DNA from: CANQBR01 sp964641395
GTDB taxonomy: Bacteria > Bacillota > Negativicutes > Acidaminococcales > Acidaminococcaceae
DNA length: 24,025 nt
Assembly (NCBI GenBank): GCA_964641395.1
Contig: CAZXKQ010000028.1
Location: 1 to 24,025, forward strand
Direction of reading: 5' to 3'
The notes beneath the pieces are model-generated. The model was not told where the DNA came from. It made no database searches and saw only the letters and a program-made list of their open reading frames with translations. Position 1 is the stretch's first letter. Each line of letters starts with the position of its first letter. The position numbers and the translations under genes are program-made. This document shows, piece after piece, positions 13,577 to 21,392 of this stretch.

Positions 13577-13945
13577 ATGATCCAGCAACAGACTATACTT
13601 AATGTCGGTGACAACACCGGCGCCAAGAAGGTTATGTGCATCCGGGTGTTAGGCGGCTCCTACCGCAAATACGCTAACATCGGCGACATCATCGTGTGCG
13701 CTGTTAAAGATGCATCACCCGGCGGCGTTGTCAAGAAGGGGGACGTAGTGAAGTGCGTAGTGGTCCGCACCGCCAAGGGGGTGCGCCGGCCGGACGGCTC
13801 CTACATCCGCTTCGACGAGAACGCGGCAGTGGTGATCAAGGACGACAAGAGCCCTAGAGGCACCCGTATCTTTGGGCCTGTAGCCAGGGAACTGCGGGAT
13901 AAGGACTTTATGAAGATTATCTCTCTGGCACCGGAAGTGCTGTGA
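13577..13945 (+). CDS. rplN: 50S ribosomal protein uL14
   Basis: A 122-residue uL14, exactly the usual length. It begins MIQQQTILNVGDNTGAKK and includes VVKKGDVVKCVVVRT (55-69) and the DDKSPRGTRIFGPVARELR end (94-112). It forms an intersubunit bridge and is the docking site of the silencing factor RsfS. GAGGAGG precedes ATG 13577. Gene order rplN-rplX-rplE is the usual spc order. Confidence 0.98.
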   Translation: MIQQQTILNVGDNTGAKKVMCIRVLGGSYRKYANIGDIIVCAVKDASPGGVVKKGDVVKCVVVRTAKGVRRPDGSYIRFDENAAVVIKDDKSPRGTRIFGPVARELRDKDFMKIISLAPEVL

Positions 13946-13974
13946 GGGCTTAGGCTTAAGGAGGTGTTCTTAAC

Positions 13975-14304
13975 ATGGCGGAGGCTGTAAAGCTGCATGT
14001 TAAAAAAGGCGATACCGTGCTGGTGCTGTCCGGCAAGGACAAGGGCAAGCAGGGCAAGATCACCGAGGCCCTGCCCAAGAAGGGCAAGGTGCTGGTAGAG
14101 GGCATCAACCAGGTGAAGCGGCATACCAAGCCTGGCGGCGCCAACCCCCAGGGCGGCATCATCACCAAGGATGCCCCCCTCTACGCCAGCAAGGTGATGC
14201 TGGTGTGCCCGGCCTGTAAAAAGCCTACCAGGATCAAGAAGGCCCTGGTAGACGGGGTCAGGGTGAGGGTCTGCAAGAAGTGCGGCGAACAGATCGATAA
14301 ATAA
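13975..14304 (+). CDS. rplX: 50S ribosomal protein uL24
   Basis: A 109-residue uL24. A KOW motif occupies residues 7-35 (KLHVKKGDTVLVLSGKDKGK). The C-terminal half carries two cysteine pairs, C78/C81 and C100/C103, a zinc-ribbon-like arrangement seen in many but not all uL24 proteins. uL24 initiates 50S assembly and lies at the tunnel exit. AAGGAGGTG precedes ATG 13975. rplE starts 30 nt downstream. Confidence 0.97.
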   Translation: MAEAVKLHVKKGDTVLVLSGKDKGKQGKITEALPKKGKVLVEGINQVKRHTKPGGANPQGGIITKDAPLYASKVMLVCPACKKPTRIKKALVDGVRVRVCKKCGEQIDK

Positions 14305-14334
14305 GGGCCTATTCAGAAAGGATGAGCTTACTAG

Positions 14335-14880
14335 ATGGCAAAGACCAGACTGCAAGAGAAGTACTTGTCTGAAGTCGTAAAGGGCTTGCGGGACAAGTTC
14401 CAATACAAGAATGTGATGGAGATACCCAAGCTGGAAAAGGTAGTCATCAACATGGGCGTAGGCGAGGCCGTGGCCAACAGCAAGCTGCTGGAGGCCGCCG
14501 TAGGGGACATGACCCTCATCGCCGGCCAGAAGCCGGTCATCACCAAGGCCAAGAAGTCCATCGCCGCCTTCAAGGTGCGCACCGGCATGTCCATCGGCGC
14601 CAAGGTCACCCTGAGGGGGGACAGGATGTACTACTTCCTGGACAAGCTGATGAACCTGGCCCTGCCCCGGGTGCGGGACTTCCGCGGGGTGAGCCCCACC
14701 TCCTTCGACGGCAGGGGCAACTACGCCCTGGGCCTGAAGGAGCAGCTGATCTTCCCGGAGATCGACTACGACAAGATCGACAAGGTCAGGGGCATGGACA
14801 TCATCATCGTTACCACCGCCAAGACTGACGAGGAGGCCCGGGAGCTGCTCAGGCTTTTGGGCATGCCCTTTAGCGCCTAA
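14335..14880 (+). CDS. rplE: 50S ribosomal protein uL5
   Basis: A 181-residue uL5, a 5S rRNA-binding protein of the central protuberance. Landmarks are VVINMGVGEAVANSK (residues 37-51), AGQKPVITKAKKSIAAFKVR (62-81) and FRGVSPTSFDGRGNYALGLK (117-136). Length is standard. The start is ATG 14335, with AAAGGATGAG as a moderate SD. It is followed by rpsZ after 16 nt. Confidence 0.98.
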   Translation: MAKTRLQEKYLSEVVKGLRDKFQYKNVMEIPKLEKVVINMGVGEAVANSKLLEAAVGDMTLIAGQKPVITKAKKSIAAFKVRTGMSIGAKVTLRGDRMYYFLDKLMNLALPRVRDFRGVSPTSFDGRGNYALGLKEQLIFPEIDYDKIDKVRGMDIIIVTTAKTDEEARELLRLLGMPFSA

Positions 14881-14896
14881 GTGAGGAGGGACTATT

Positions 14897-15082
14897 TTGG
14901 CAAAGACAGCCTTAATTGAGAAATGGAAGAAAGAGCCGAAGTTTAAGGTGCGCAGCTACAACCGCTGCAAGATCTGCGGCCGCCCTCACGGCTATATGCG
15001 TAAGTTCGGCCTCTGCCGTATCTGCTTCCGGGAGTACGCCTATGAGGGGGCCATCCCCGGCATCACCAAGGCCAGCTGGTAA
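14897..15082 (+). CDS. rpsZ: 30S ribosomal protein uS14, zinc-binding type Z
   Basis: A 61-residue short uS14. Four cysteines, C24/C27 and C40/C43, form the zinc ribbon of the C+ (type Z) form typical of Bacillota and Actinomycetota; the zinc-free paralogue in those phyla is longer. It helps assemble the 30S head. The start appears to be TTG at 14897 (the family N-terminus begins MAKTA), preceded by GAGGAGGG. No ATG lies at this position, so a TTG start is the only good choice. It may be a point of low initiation rate. Confidence 0.96.
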   Translation: MAKTALIEKWKKEPKFKVRSYNRCKICGRPHGYMRKFGLCRICFREYAYEGAIPGITKASW

Positions 15083-15109
15083 GGCAACAGGAAGGAGGAT
15101 ACTGAAGCT

Positions 15110-15508
15110 ATGGTAATGACCGACCCGATTGCTGATATGCTAACCCGCATCCGTAACGCAAACTCAGTCAATCATGACAAGGTGGAAATACCCAGTTCCA
15201 AGATCAAGGTGGCCATCGCCGAGATTCTGAAGGACGAGGGCTTTATTAAAGATTTCGAGCTCTTAGAAGACGACAAGCAGGGCATCATCCGCATCAGCCT
15301 CAAGTACGGCGCCAACAAGGGCAAGGTTATCTCCGGCATCAAGCGCATCTCCAGGCCGGGCCTGCGGGTTTACTCCCAGAAGGACCAGCTGCCCAGGGTG
15401 CTGGGGGGCCTAGGCATCGCCGTGATCTCCACCTCCCAGGGCCTGATGACCGATAAGGCTGCCCGCAAGGCAGGACTAGGCGGCGAAGTGCTGGCCTATG
15501 TTTGGTAA
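15110..15508 (+). CDS. rpsH: 30S ribosomal protein uS8
   Basis: A 132-residue uS8, standard length. It begins MVMTDPIADMLTRIRNANS, with the C-terminal GLGIAVISTSQGLMTDKAAR segment (103-122). uS8 binds helix 21 of 16S rRNA and in E. coli represses the spc operon. I keep ATG 15110 because the MxMTDPIADML N-terminus is usual; ATG 15116 is also in frame. GGAGG precedes it. rplF starts 15 nt after the stop. Confidence 0.97.
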   Translation: MVMTDPIADMLTRIRNANSVNHDKVEIPSSKIKVAIAEILKDEGFIKDFELLEDDKQGIIRISLKYGANKGKVISGIKRISRPGLRVYSQKDQLPRVLGGLGIAVISTSQGLMTDKAARKAGLGGEVLAYVW

Positions 15509-15522
15509 GGGGGTGCTGGTCC

Positions 15523-16071
15523 GTGTCTAGAATTGGCAAGCTGCCTATCACCGTCCCCGCCGGGGTTACGGTTACTATCGACGACAACACCGTGGTGGTG
15601 AAGGGCCCCAAGGGGGAGCTGTCCCGCCACATCAACAAGAAGATGAAGCTGACCTTGGACAAGGGCGTGCTCACCGTAGAGCGCCCGGACGATGAAAAGG
15701 AAAGCCGCTCCCTCCACGGCCTCTCCCGCACCCTGATCAACAACATGGTGCTGGGGGTGACCGCCGGCTTCAGCAAGACCCTGGAGATCCAGGGGGTAGG
15801 CTACAGAGCCGCCAAGCAGGGCAGCAACATTAACTTCACCCTGGGTTTCTCCCATCCTGTGGTTAAGGAGCCTCCTGCCGGCATCAGCTTCGACGTACCC
15901 GCTCCCAACAAGATCGTGGTGCAGGGCATAGACAAGGAGCTGGTAGGGGCCGTAGCCGCCGACATCCGCTCCCTCCGTCCCCCCGAGCCTTACAAGGGCA
16001 AGGGCATCCGCTACGAGGGCGAGCACGTACGGCGCAAGATCGGCAAGGCCGGCGCCAAGGGCAAGAAATAG
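15523..16071 (+). CDS. rplF: 50S ribosomal protein uL6
   Basis: A 182-residue uL6, close to the usual 178 to 180. It opens MSRIGKLPITVPAGVTV and ends with the RPPEPYKGKGIRYEGEHVRRK motif (residues 152-172). It has two related folded halves and binds near the sarcin-ricin loop. I chose GTG 15523 from the family N-terminus and the AAGGGGGTG upstream; an in-frame GTG at 15502 overlapping the rpsH gene would add 7 unrelated residues. Confidence 0.95.
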   Translation: MSRIGKLPITVPAGVTVTIDDNTVVVKGPKGELSRHINKKMKLTLDKGVLTVERPDDEKESRSLHGLSRTLINNMVLGVTAGFSKTLEIQGVGYRAAKQGSNINFTLGFSHPVVKEPPAGISFDVPAPNKIVVQGIDKELVGAVAADIRSLRPPEPYKGKGIRYEGEHVRRKIGKAGAKGKK

Positions 16072-16096
16072 GCGCTAAAGGAAGGGAGTGAAACTC

Positions 16097-16459
16097 TTGC
16101 TTAAGAAGATTGATAAAAACGCTAGAAGGCAGAAACGCCATCTTCGTTCCCGCAGATACATCAAGGGCACCCCTGAGCGGCCCCGTCTCAACGTCTTCCG
16201 CTCTCTGGCCCACATCTACGCCCAGGTGATCGATGACGTGGCCGGCGTCACCCTCTGCTCCGCCAGCACCATGGAAAAGGAGCTGCGGGGAAGCTACGGG
16301 GGCAACGTAGCCGCCGCCAAGGTGGTAGGCCGGCTTGTGGCTGAGCGGGCCCTGGGCAAGGGCATCAAGGCCGTAGTCTTCGACCGGGGGGGCTACATCT
16401 ACCACGGCCGGGTGGCCGCCCTGGCTGCCGCAGCTAGGGAAGCAGGCCTAGAATTCTAG
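16097..16459 (+). CDS. rplR: 50S ribosomal protein uL18
   Basis: A 120-residue uL18 that binds 5S rRNA with uL5 and bL25. The core contains GTPERPRLNVFRSLAHIYAQ (about 25-44) and the C-terminal FDRGGYIYHGRVAALAAAAREAG (about 95-117). I favour TTG 16097, which gives MLKKIDKNARR and the normal 120-residue length, with GGGAGTG as SD. A GTG at 16088 is in frame and adds three residues, so the start remains uncertain. rpsE begins 17 nt after the stop. Confidence 0.9.
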   Translation: MLKKIDKNARRQKRHLRSRRYIKGTPERPRLNVFRSLAHIYAQVIDDVAGVTLCSASTMEKELRGSYGGNVAAAKVVGRLVAERALGKGIKAVVFDRGGYIYHGRVAALAAAAREAGLEF

Positions 16460-16476
16460 GAGAAGGAGGGAATAAA

Positions 16477-16977
16477 GTGGCAAATTTTGAAAAACAAGAC
16501 AGCGAACTGCAGGAAAAAGTAGTCTTCATCAACCGGGTTGCCAAGGTCGTCAAGGGCGGCCGCCGTTTCTCCTTCGCCGCCCTGGTCTGCGTAGGTGACG
16601 AAAACGGCCACGTAGGCATGGGCCTGGGCAAGGCTGCCGAGGTTCCCGAAGCCATCCGCAAGGGCGTGGAAGATGCTAAGAAGAGCATGATCAGCGTGCC
16701 CCGGCTGGGCACCACCATCCCCCATCCCATCATCGGCATCTACGGCGCCGGCAAGGTGCTGCTGAAGCCTGCTGCGGAAGGTACCGGCGTCATCGCCGGC
16801 GGTCCGGTCCGTGCCGTCCTAGAGCTGGCCGGCATCAGGGACATCCTGACCAAGTCCCAGGGCTCCAGCAATCCTAACAACGTAGTCCGGGCCACCATAG
16901 AGGGGCTGAAGTCCCTGAAGAGCGCCAAGACGGTGGCCGCCCTGCGGGGCAAGACTGTGGAAGAGCTGCTGGGCTGA
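16477..16977 (+). CDS. rpsE: 30S ribosomal protein uS5
   Basis: A 166-residue uS5 with an N-terminal double-stranded RNA-binding-like domain including VFINRVAKVVKGGRRFSFAA (residues 16-35) and a C-terminal domain with GGPVRAVLELAGIRDILTKS (108-127). With uS4 it controls decoding accuracy; the spectinomycin loop near residues 20-30 looks normal. It starts with GTG 16477 behind AAGGAGGG. rpmD follows after 13 nt. Confidence 0.97.
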   Translation: MANFEKQDSELQEKVVFINRVAKVVKGGRRFSFAALVCVGDENGHVGMGLGKAAEVPEAIRKGVEDAKKSMISVPRLGTTIPHPIIGIYGAGKVLLKPAAEGTGVIAGGPVRAVLELAGIRDILTKSQGSSNPNNVVRATIEGLKSLKSAKTVAALRGKTVEELLG

Positions 16978-16990
16978 GGAGGAAGAAGCT

Positions 16991-17176
16991 ATGGCAAAGA
17001 TAAAGATTACCCTGAAGCGCAGCCTGATCGGCTATCCCCAGGACCAGCGGCGCACCGTGAGGGCCCTGGGCCTGCATAAAATCAACTCCTGTGTAGAACA
17101 AGAAGACAACCCCACTATTCGCGGCATGGTGCACAAGGTGAACCATTTGGTGAAGGTGGAGCCTGTTACGGAATAA
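16991..17176 (+). CDS. rpmD: 50S ribosomal protein uL30
   Basis: A 61-residue uL30 of usual length. It starts MAKIKITLKRSLIGYPQDQR and has RTVRALGLHKINSCVEQEDNP (residues 21-41), with a VNHLVKVEPV end. It is a small 50S protein that is absent from some phyla, so its presence here fits the complete spc order. Its SD (GAGGAGGAAG) overlaps the rpsE stop region. Confidence 0.96.
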   Translation: MAKIKITLKRSLIGYPQDQRRTVRALGLHKINSCVEQEDNPTIRGMVHKVNHLVKVEPVTE

Positions 17177-17194
17177 GAGAGGGAGGTTCATAAG

Positions 17195-17635
17195 ATGGAT
17201 TTATCTCAGTTGTCTCCCGCACCGGGATCCCATAAAAGACGGGTTCGGGTAGGCAGGGGCCTAGGCAGCGGCCTGGGCAAGACTGCCGGCAAGGGCCAGA
17301 AGGGGCAGAAGTCCCGCTCTGGCGGCGTGAAGCGGCCCGGCTTTGAAGGCGGCCAACGCCCCCTTTACCTGCGCCTGCCGAAGCGGGGCTTCTACAACAA
17401 GTTCGCCAAGCACTATGTGGCCCTCAATGTGGAAGAGTTGAACCGCTTTGACGACGGGGCCGTGGTAGACGCGGTGGCCCTGGTGGAAGAAGGGGTAGTG
17501 AAGGATGTGAAAGACGGCATCCGCATCCTAGGCGATGGGGAGCTGAAAAGGAAGCTCACCGTCCGGGCCAACGGCTTCAGCAAGACTGCTGAGAAGAAGA
17601 TCATCTCCGCCGGCGGCAAGGTAGAGGTGATTTAA
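17195..17635 (+). CDS. rplO: 50S ribosomal protein uL15
   Basis: A 146-residue uL15, standard length. The glycine- and basic-rich N-terminus (SHKRRVRVGRGLGSGLGKTA, residues 12-31, then GQKGQKSRSGGVKRPGFEGG) penetrates the 50S core as an rRNA-binding extension. A folded C-terminal domain follows. GAGGGAGG precedes ATG 17195. The stop lies one base before the secY start codon, so SecY synthesis is probably coupled to it. Confidence 0.98.
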   Translation: MDLSQLSPAPGSHKRRVRVGRGLGSGLGKTAGKGQKGQKSRSGGVKRPGFEGGQRPLYLRLPKRGFYNKFAKHYVALNVEELNRFDDGAVVDAVALVEEGVVKDVKDGIRILGDGELKRKLTVRANGFSKTAEKKIISAGGKVEVI

Positions 17636-17636
17636 A

Positions 17637-18893
17637 GTGCTGGCAGCCCTTGCTAACATCTTCAGAATAACAGAACTTAGGCGCAAGGTGATCTTCACCC
17701 TGGCCATGTTCATCGTATTCAGGGCTGGCACTCATATCCCCGTTCCCGGCGTCAACGCCTCCATCATCGAGCAGCTCTTCCGCAGCGGCAACCTGCTGGG
17801 GCTGCTGGACATGTTCAGCGGCGGTGCTCTCAGCAAATTCTCTGTTTTCGCCATGAGCATCACCCCCTACATTAACGCATCTATCATTCTGCAGCTGTTG
17901 AAGGTAGTAGTCCCCACCTTGGAGCAGTGGTCCAAGGAGGGGGAGGAAGGCTATAAGAAGACCAACAAGCTCACCCGTTACATGAGCGTGGGCCTGGCCT
18001 TCATCCAAGCCTGCGGCATGGCCTACGGCCTCAGGGTGGCTATCAACAATCCCAGTATCTTCTCCATCCTCTTGATAGCCCTCTCCCTGACCACCGGCAC
18101 CATCCTGCTGATGTGGATAGGTGAGCAGATTACCGCCCAAGGGGTGGGCAACGGCATTTCCCTCATCATCTTCGCCGGCATCGTCTCCCGGCTGCCTGAC
18201 GGCCTCAGGATCATCTATCAGTACTTACAGGCCGGTACCGTCAACCTGTTGAACGTGATCATGTTCGCAGCCATAGCCCTGGCCGTGGTGGTCTTCGTAG
18301 TGGTGATCACCCAGGGGGTGCGCAAGATCCCGGTCCAATACGCCAAGCGGATAGTCGGCTCCAGAACCTACGGCGGGCATAGCAGCTACCTGCCCCTCAA
18401 GGTGAACCAGGCAGGGGTCATCCCCATCATCTTCGCCTCCTCGGTGCTGATGTTTCCGGCTACGCTGGCCCAGTTCGTGGACGTACCCTGGGTCAAGGCC
18501 ATGGGCCAGTACTTCGCCTGGGGCTCCTGGCTCCACACCGTGCTCTACGTGCTGATGATCATCTTCTTCACCTACTTCTACACCGCGGTCAGCATGAACA
18601 TAGTGGATCTGTCGGATAGTTTGAAGAAGAACGGCGGCTTCATCCCCGGCCTGCGGCCTGGGAAGCCCACCACCGACTACATCGACCGGGTTATGAGCCG
18701 CATAACCCTGGCGGGAGCGGTGTTCCTGGCCTTGATCGCCCTCACTCCCCACGCCATAGGCTGGGCTACAGGGGTGGAAGGCATCTACTTCGGCGGCACC
18801 GCCCTCCTCATCGTGGTAGGCGTGGCGCTGGATACCATGAAGCAGGTAGAATCGATGGTGATCATGCGGCATTACCATGGCTTTATGAAATAG
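17637..18893 (+). CDS. secY: Preprotein translocase channel subunit SecY
   Basis: A 418-residue polytopic membrane protein of normal SecY length, expected to have ten transmembrane segments; many hydrophobic stretches are visible. Landmarks are RAGTHIPVPGVN near residues 29-40, the GALSKFSVFAMSITPYINASI plug/TM2 region (62-82), and the cytoplasmic loop VRKIPVQYAKR (around 229-239) that binds SecA and ribosomes. With SecE and SecG it forms the protein-conducting channel. The GTG start at 17637 follows GAGGTG inside the rplO end and leaves a 1-nt gap. Confidence 0.97.
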   Translation: MLAALANIFRITELRRKVIFTLAMFIVFRAGTHIPVPGVNASIIEQLFRSGNLLGLLDMFSGGALSKFSVFAMSITPYINASIILQLLKVVVPTLEQWSKEGEEGYKKTNKLTRYMSVGLAFIQACGMAYGLRVAINNPSIFSILLIALSLTTGTILLMWIGEQITAQGVGNGISLIIFAGIVSRLPDGLRIIYQYLQAGTVNLLNVIMFAAIALAVVVFVVVITQGVRKIPVQYAKRIVGSRTYGGHSSYLPLKVNQAGVIPIIFASSVLMFPATLAQFVDVPWVKAMGQYFAWGSWLHTVLYVLMIIFFTYFYTAVSMNIVDLSDSLKKNGGFIPGLRPGKPTTDYIDRVMSRITLAGAVFLALIALTPHAIGWATGVEGIYFGGTALLIVVGVALDTMKQVESMVIMRHYHGFMK

Positions 18894-18903
18894 GAGGAAG
18901 GCT

Positions 18904-19548
18904 ATGTATATTATCTTGATGGGCCCTCCGGGAGCTGGCAAAGGCACCCAGGCCGAAAAGTTAGTAGAAGAGTTCCACATCCGCCACATCTCCACCGGAG
19001 ATATGTTCAGGGCCGCCGTGAAGGCCGGCACTGAGCTAGGCAAGGAAGCTAAAAAATACATGGACGCCGGCGGCCTGGTGCCAGACGTGGTGACCATCGG
19101 CATCGTCCGGGAAGGCCTCTCCAAGCCGGAGTGCCAGGCCGGCTTCATGCTGGACGGCTTCCCCCGCACCCTGGAACAGGCCCAGGCCCTGGACGGCATC
19201 CTGGCCGAGCTGGGCATCAAGCTGGACGGGGTGGTGAACATCTCCGTTCCAGATGAGGAGCTGGTGGGCCGGGTGACCGGCCGGCGGCTCTGCCGGGCCT
19301 GCGGCGCCACCTACCATGTGAGCTTCAATCCTTCCAAGGTGGAGGGGGTGTGCGACAAGTGCGGCGGCAGCCTCTACCAGCGGGACGACGACAGCGAAGC
19401 CACGGTGAAGAACCGGCTGGCCGCCTATCACGCCCAGACAGAGCCCCTCATCGCCTACTACAAGCAGCAGGGGGTGTACAAGGGGATTGACGGCCTCCAA
19501 GCTATCGACAAGGTATATGCCGATGTTAAGGCCAGCTTGGGGAAATAA
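18904..19548 (+). CDS. adk: Adenylate kinase, zinc-lid form
   Basis: A 214-residue enzyme converting ATP and AMP to two ADP. The P-loop GPPGAGKGT is at residues 7-15, the AMP-binding STGDMFR at 30-36 and DGFPRT at 84-89. The LID domain has four cysteines C130/C133 and C150/C153, the structural zinc site of Gram-positive long-form adenylate kinases. It follows secY by 10 nt, as in Bacillota and others. TAGGAGG precedes ATG 18904. infA begins only 12 nt after its stop, where map normally sits in this phylum. Confidence 0.98.
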   Translation: MYIILMGPPGAGKGTQAEKLVEEFHIRHISTGDMFRAAVKAGTELGKEAKKYMDAGGLVPDVVTIGIVREGLSKPECQAGFMLDGFPRTLEQAQALDGILAELGIKLDGVVNISVPDEELVGRVTGRRLCRACGATYHVSFNPSKVEGVCDKCGGSLYQRDDDSEATVKNRLAAYHAQTEPLIAYYKQQGVYKGIDGLQAIDKVYADVKASLGK

Positions 19549-19560
19549 GGAGGTAGGGCC

Positions 19561-19779
19561 GTGTCCAAACAGGATGTAATCGAAGTTGAAGGCACTATTC
19601 TTGAGGCGTTGCCTAACGCTATGTTCAAGGTGCAGCTGGTGAACGGCCACCATGTGCTGGCCCACATCTCCGGCAAGATCCGCATGAACTTCATCAAGAT
19701 ACTGCCTGGGGACAAGGTTACTGTGGAGCTTACCCCCTACGACCTTAATCGGGGCAGAATTACCTATCGTTATAAATAA
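19561..19779 (+). CDS. infA: Translation initiation factor IF-1
   Basis: A 72-residue OB-fold protein of exactly the usual length. It starts MSKQDVIEVEGTILEALPN and includes HVLAHISGKIRMNFIKILPGD (residues 34-54). IF-1 occupies the 30S A site and helps IF-2 and IF-3 select initiator tRNA. The start is GTG 19561 behind AAGGAGG. Use of GTG for an initiation factor gene is a possible target of start-codon discrimination, but this is inference. Confidence 0.97.
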   Translation: MSKQDVIEVEGTILEALPNAMFKVQLVNGHHVLAHISGKIRMNFIKILPGDKVTVELTPYDLNRGRITYRYK

Positions 19780-19804
19780 GAGCGCAGGCAAGGAGGTTAA
19801 CGTT

Positions 19805-19918
19805 ATGAAGGTAAGACCGTCTGTGAAGCCTATTTGTGAAAAATGCAAGGTCATTAAACGCAAGGGCCATGTAATGGTTATCTGCGAAAACCCTAAGCAT
19901 AAACAAAAACAAGGATAA
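19805..19918 (+). CDS. rpmJ: 50S ribosomal protein bL36
   Basis: A 37-residue protein, the usual bL36 length, starting MKVRPSVKPICEKCK. C11, C14, C27 and H32 form the zinc site of the C+ form. It is the smallest 50S protein and lies near the A-site side of 23S rRNA. AAGGAGG precedes ATG 19805. The stop TAA overlaps the SD of rpsM. Together with uS14-Z and uL24, it makes this ribosome dependent on zinc at several points. Confidence 0.96.
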   Translation: MKVRPSVKPICEKCKVIKRKGHVMVICENPKHKQKQG

Positions 19919-19932
19919 GGAGGTGTACCACA

Positions 19933-20301
19933 GTGGCACGTATTTCTGGTGTTGATTTACCTAGGGATAAACGGATAGAATATGCCTTGCCGTACATCTA
20001 CGGCATCGGCCTCACCCTCTCCCGGGAGATACTGGCTAAGACCGGCATCAACCCTGACACCCGGGTGCGGGATCTGACAGAGGAAGAAATAGCCAAGCTA
20101 CGTGAGACCTTGGACCACGGGTACAAGGTGGAAGGCGACCTCCGCCGGGAGGAGTCCCTCAACATCAAGCGCTTAATCGAGATAGGCAGCTACAGGGGGC
20201 GGCGGCACAGAGCCGGCCTGCCTGTCAGGGGCCAGAACACCAAGAACAACGCCCGTACCCGCAAGGGGCCTAAGCGCACCATCGCCGGGAAGAAGAAATA
20301 G
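19933..20301 (+). CDS. rpsM: 30S ribosomal protein uS13
   Basis: A 122-residue uS13, first 30S gene of the alpha operon. It begins MARISGVDLPRDKR, with a helix-two-turn-helix region around 14-60 and the basic C-terminal tail RGQNTKNNARTRKGPKR (about 99-115) that contacts P-site tRNA. GTG 19933 is the start, set by AAGGAGGTG. Length is standard. Confidence 0.97.
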   Translation: MARISGVDLPRDKRIEYALPYIYGIGLTLSREILAKTGINPDTRVRDLTEEEIAKLRETLDHGYKVEGDLRREESLNIKRLIEIGSYRGRRHRAGLPVRGQNTKNNARTRKGPKRTIAGKKK

Positions 20302-20323
20302 GTAGCGAAGGAGGGATAAAGCA

Positions 20324-20716
20324 GTGGCTGGCAAGAAAGTAGTTCGTAAAGTAAAAAAGGTTAGCAAGAACATCATCAACGGTGTAGCCCACATCCGCTC
20401 CACCTTCAACAATACCATCGTCACCATCTCCGATACCGATGGCAACGTGCTGAGCTGGGCTTCTGCCGGCGGCCTGGGCTTCAGGGGCAGCCGCAAGAGC
20501 ACCCCCTTCGCCGCCCAGATGGCTGCCGAGCAGGCGACCAAGGCGGCCATGGATCACGGCCTAAAGTACGTAGAGGTTTACGTGAAGGGCCCCGGCGCCG
20601 GGCGGGAAGCCGCCATCCGGGCCCTGCAGGCAGCAGGCTTGGAAGTGAACTCCATCAAGGACGTCACTCCCATACCCCACAACGGCTGCCGTCCGCCTAA
20701 GCGGAGAAGAGTGTAA
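20324..20716 (+). CDS. rpsK: 30S ribosomal protein uS11
   Basis: A 130-residue uS11 of the 30S platform, near the anti-Shine-Dalgarno helix. Core motifs are GVAHIRSTFNNTIVTISDTDG (residues 21-41), GPGAGREAAIRAL (89-101) and the end DVTPIPHNGCRPPKRRRV (113-130). The start is GTG 20324 behind AAGGAGGG. Length is normal. Confidence 0.97.
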   Translation: MAGKKVVRKVKKVSKNIINGVAHIRSTFNNTIVTISDTDGNVLSWASAGGLGFRGSRKSTPFAAQMAAEQATKAAMDHGLKYVEVYVKGPGAGREAAIRALQAAGLEVNSIKDVTPIPHNGCRPPKRRRV

Positions 20717-20732
20717 ACGGAGGTGTAATTAG

Positions 20733-21326
20733 ATGGCTATTGATAGAACACCTGTGCTGAAAAGATGCAGAGCCCTGGGGCTGCCCCCTGCCTTCTTAGG
20801 CGTTAGCAAGGAATCCAAGCGCCAGGTTAGACGGCAGAACAGGAAGAAGAGCGAATACGGCATCCAGTTGACGGAAAAGCAGAAGGCCAAGTTCATCTAC
20901 GGGGTGCTGGAGAAGCAGTTCCGCAGCTACTACGACCGGGCCAAGAAGATGGAAGGCATCACCGGCGAGAACCTGCTGATCCTCCTGGAGAGAAGGATAG
21001 ACAACGTAGTGTTCCGCCTGGGCCTGGCCACCACCCGCCGGCAGGCCCGCCAGCTGGTGACCCACGGCCACATCGCCGTGAACGGGCGGCGGCTGGACAT
21101 CCCCTCTGCCTTGGTGAAGGCCGGGGACGTGGTTACGGTTATGGCCAACAGCCGGGCTAAGGAGTATTTTAAGGGCATGGACGAAACCCTGGCCGGGAAG
21201 GTGGTTCCCCCCTGGCTGGTACTGGACGCCCCCGCCCTGGGCGGCAAGGTGGATCGTTATCCCACACGTGAGGAAATAGATGTTCCTATCGAAGAGCACT
21301 TCATCGTCGAGCTGTACTCTAAGTAA
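20733..21326 (+). CDS. rpsD: 30S ribosomal protein uS4
   Basis: A 197-residue uS4, the primary binder of the 16S 5' domain and a translational repressor of the alpha operon in E. coli and of its own gene in Bacillus. The N-terminus lacks the four-cysteine zinc finger of C+ uS4 (only C12 is present), so this is the C- form. The S4 RNA-binding domain spans about 88-150 (LLERRIDNVVFRLGLATTRR at 88-107). ACGGAGGTG precedes ATG 20733. It is placed directly before rpoA, unlike in Bacillus where rpsD is elsewhere. Confidence 0.97.
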   Translation: MAIDRTPVLKRCRALGLPPAFLGVSKESKRQVRRQNRKKSEYGIQLTEKQKAKFIYGVLEKQFRSYYDRAKKMEGITGENLLILLERRIDNVVFRLGLATTRRQARQLVTHGHIAVNGRRLDIPSALVKAGDVVTVMANSRAKEYFKGMDETLAGKVVPPWLVLDAPALGGKVDRYPTREEIDVPIEEHFIVELYSK

Positions 21327-21392
21327 TAACAGCCTGGGCCTCCGGAGAGGGAGGCGCACAGTAGTAAGACGTGAAAGGAGGAGGCTTTTCCC

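Noticed and set aside
18225..19310. Antisense reading frame (361 codons) opposite secY and adk
   Set aside because: It overlaps two unmistakable genes and has no initiation signal or recognisable domain.
21338..21355. Hairpin between rpsD and rpoA as a terminator
   Set aside because: A 6-bp stem with no following T-run; at most a processing or stability element.
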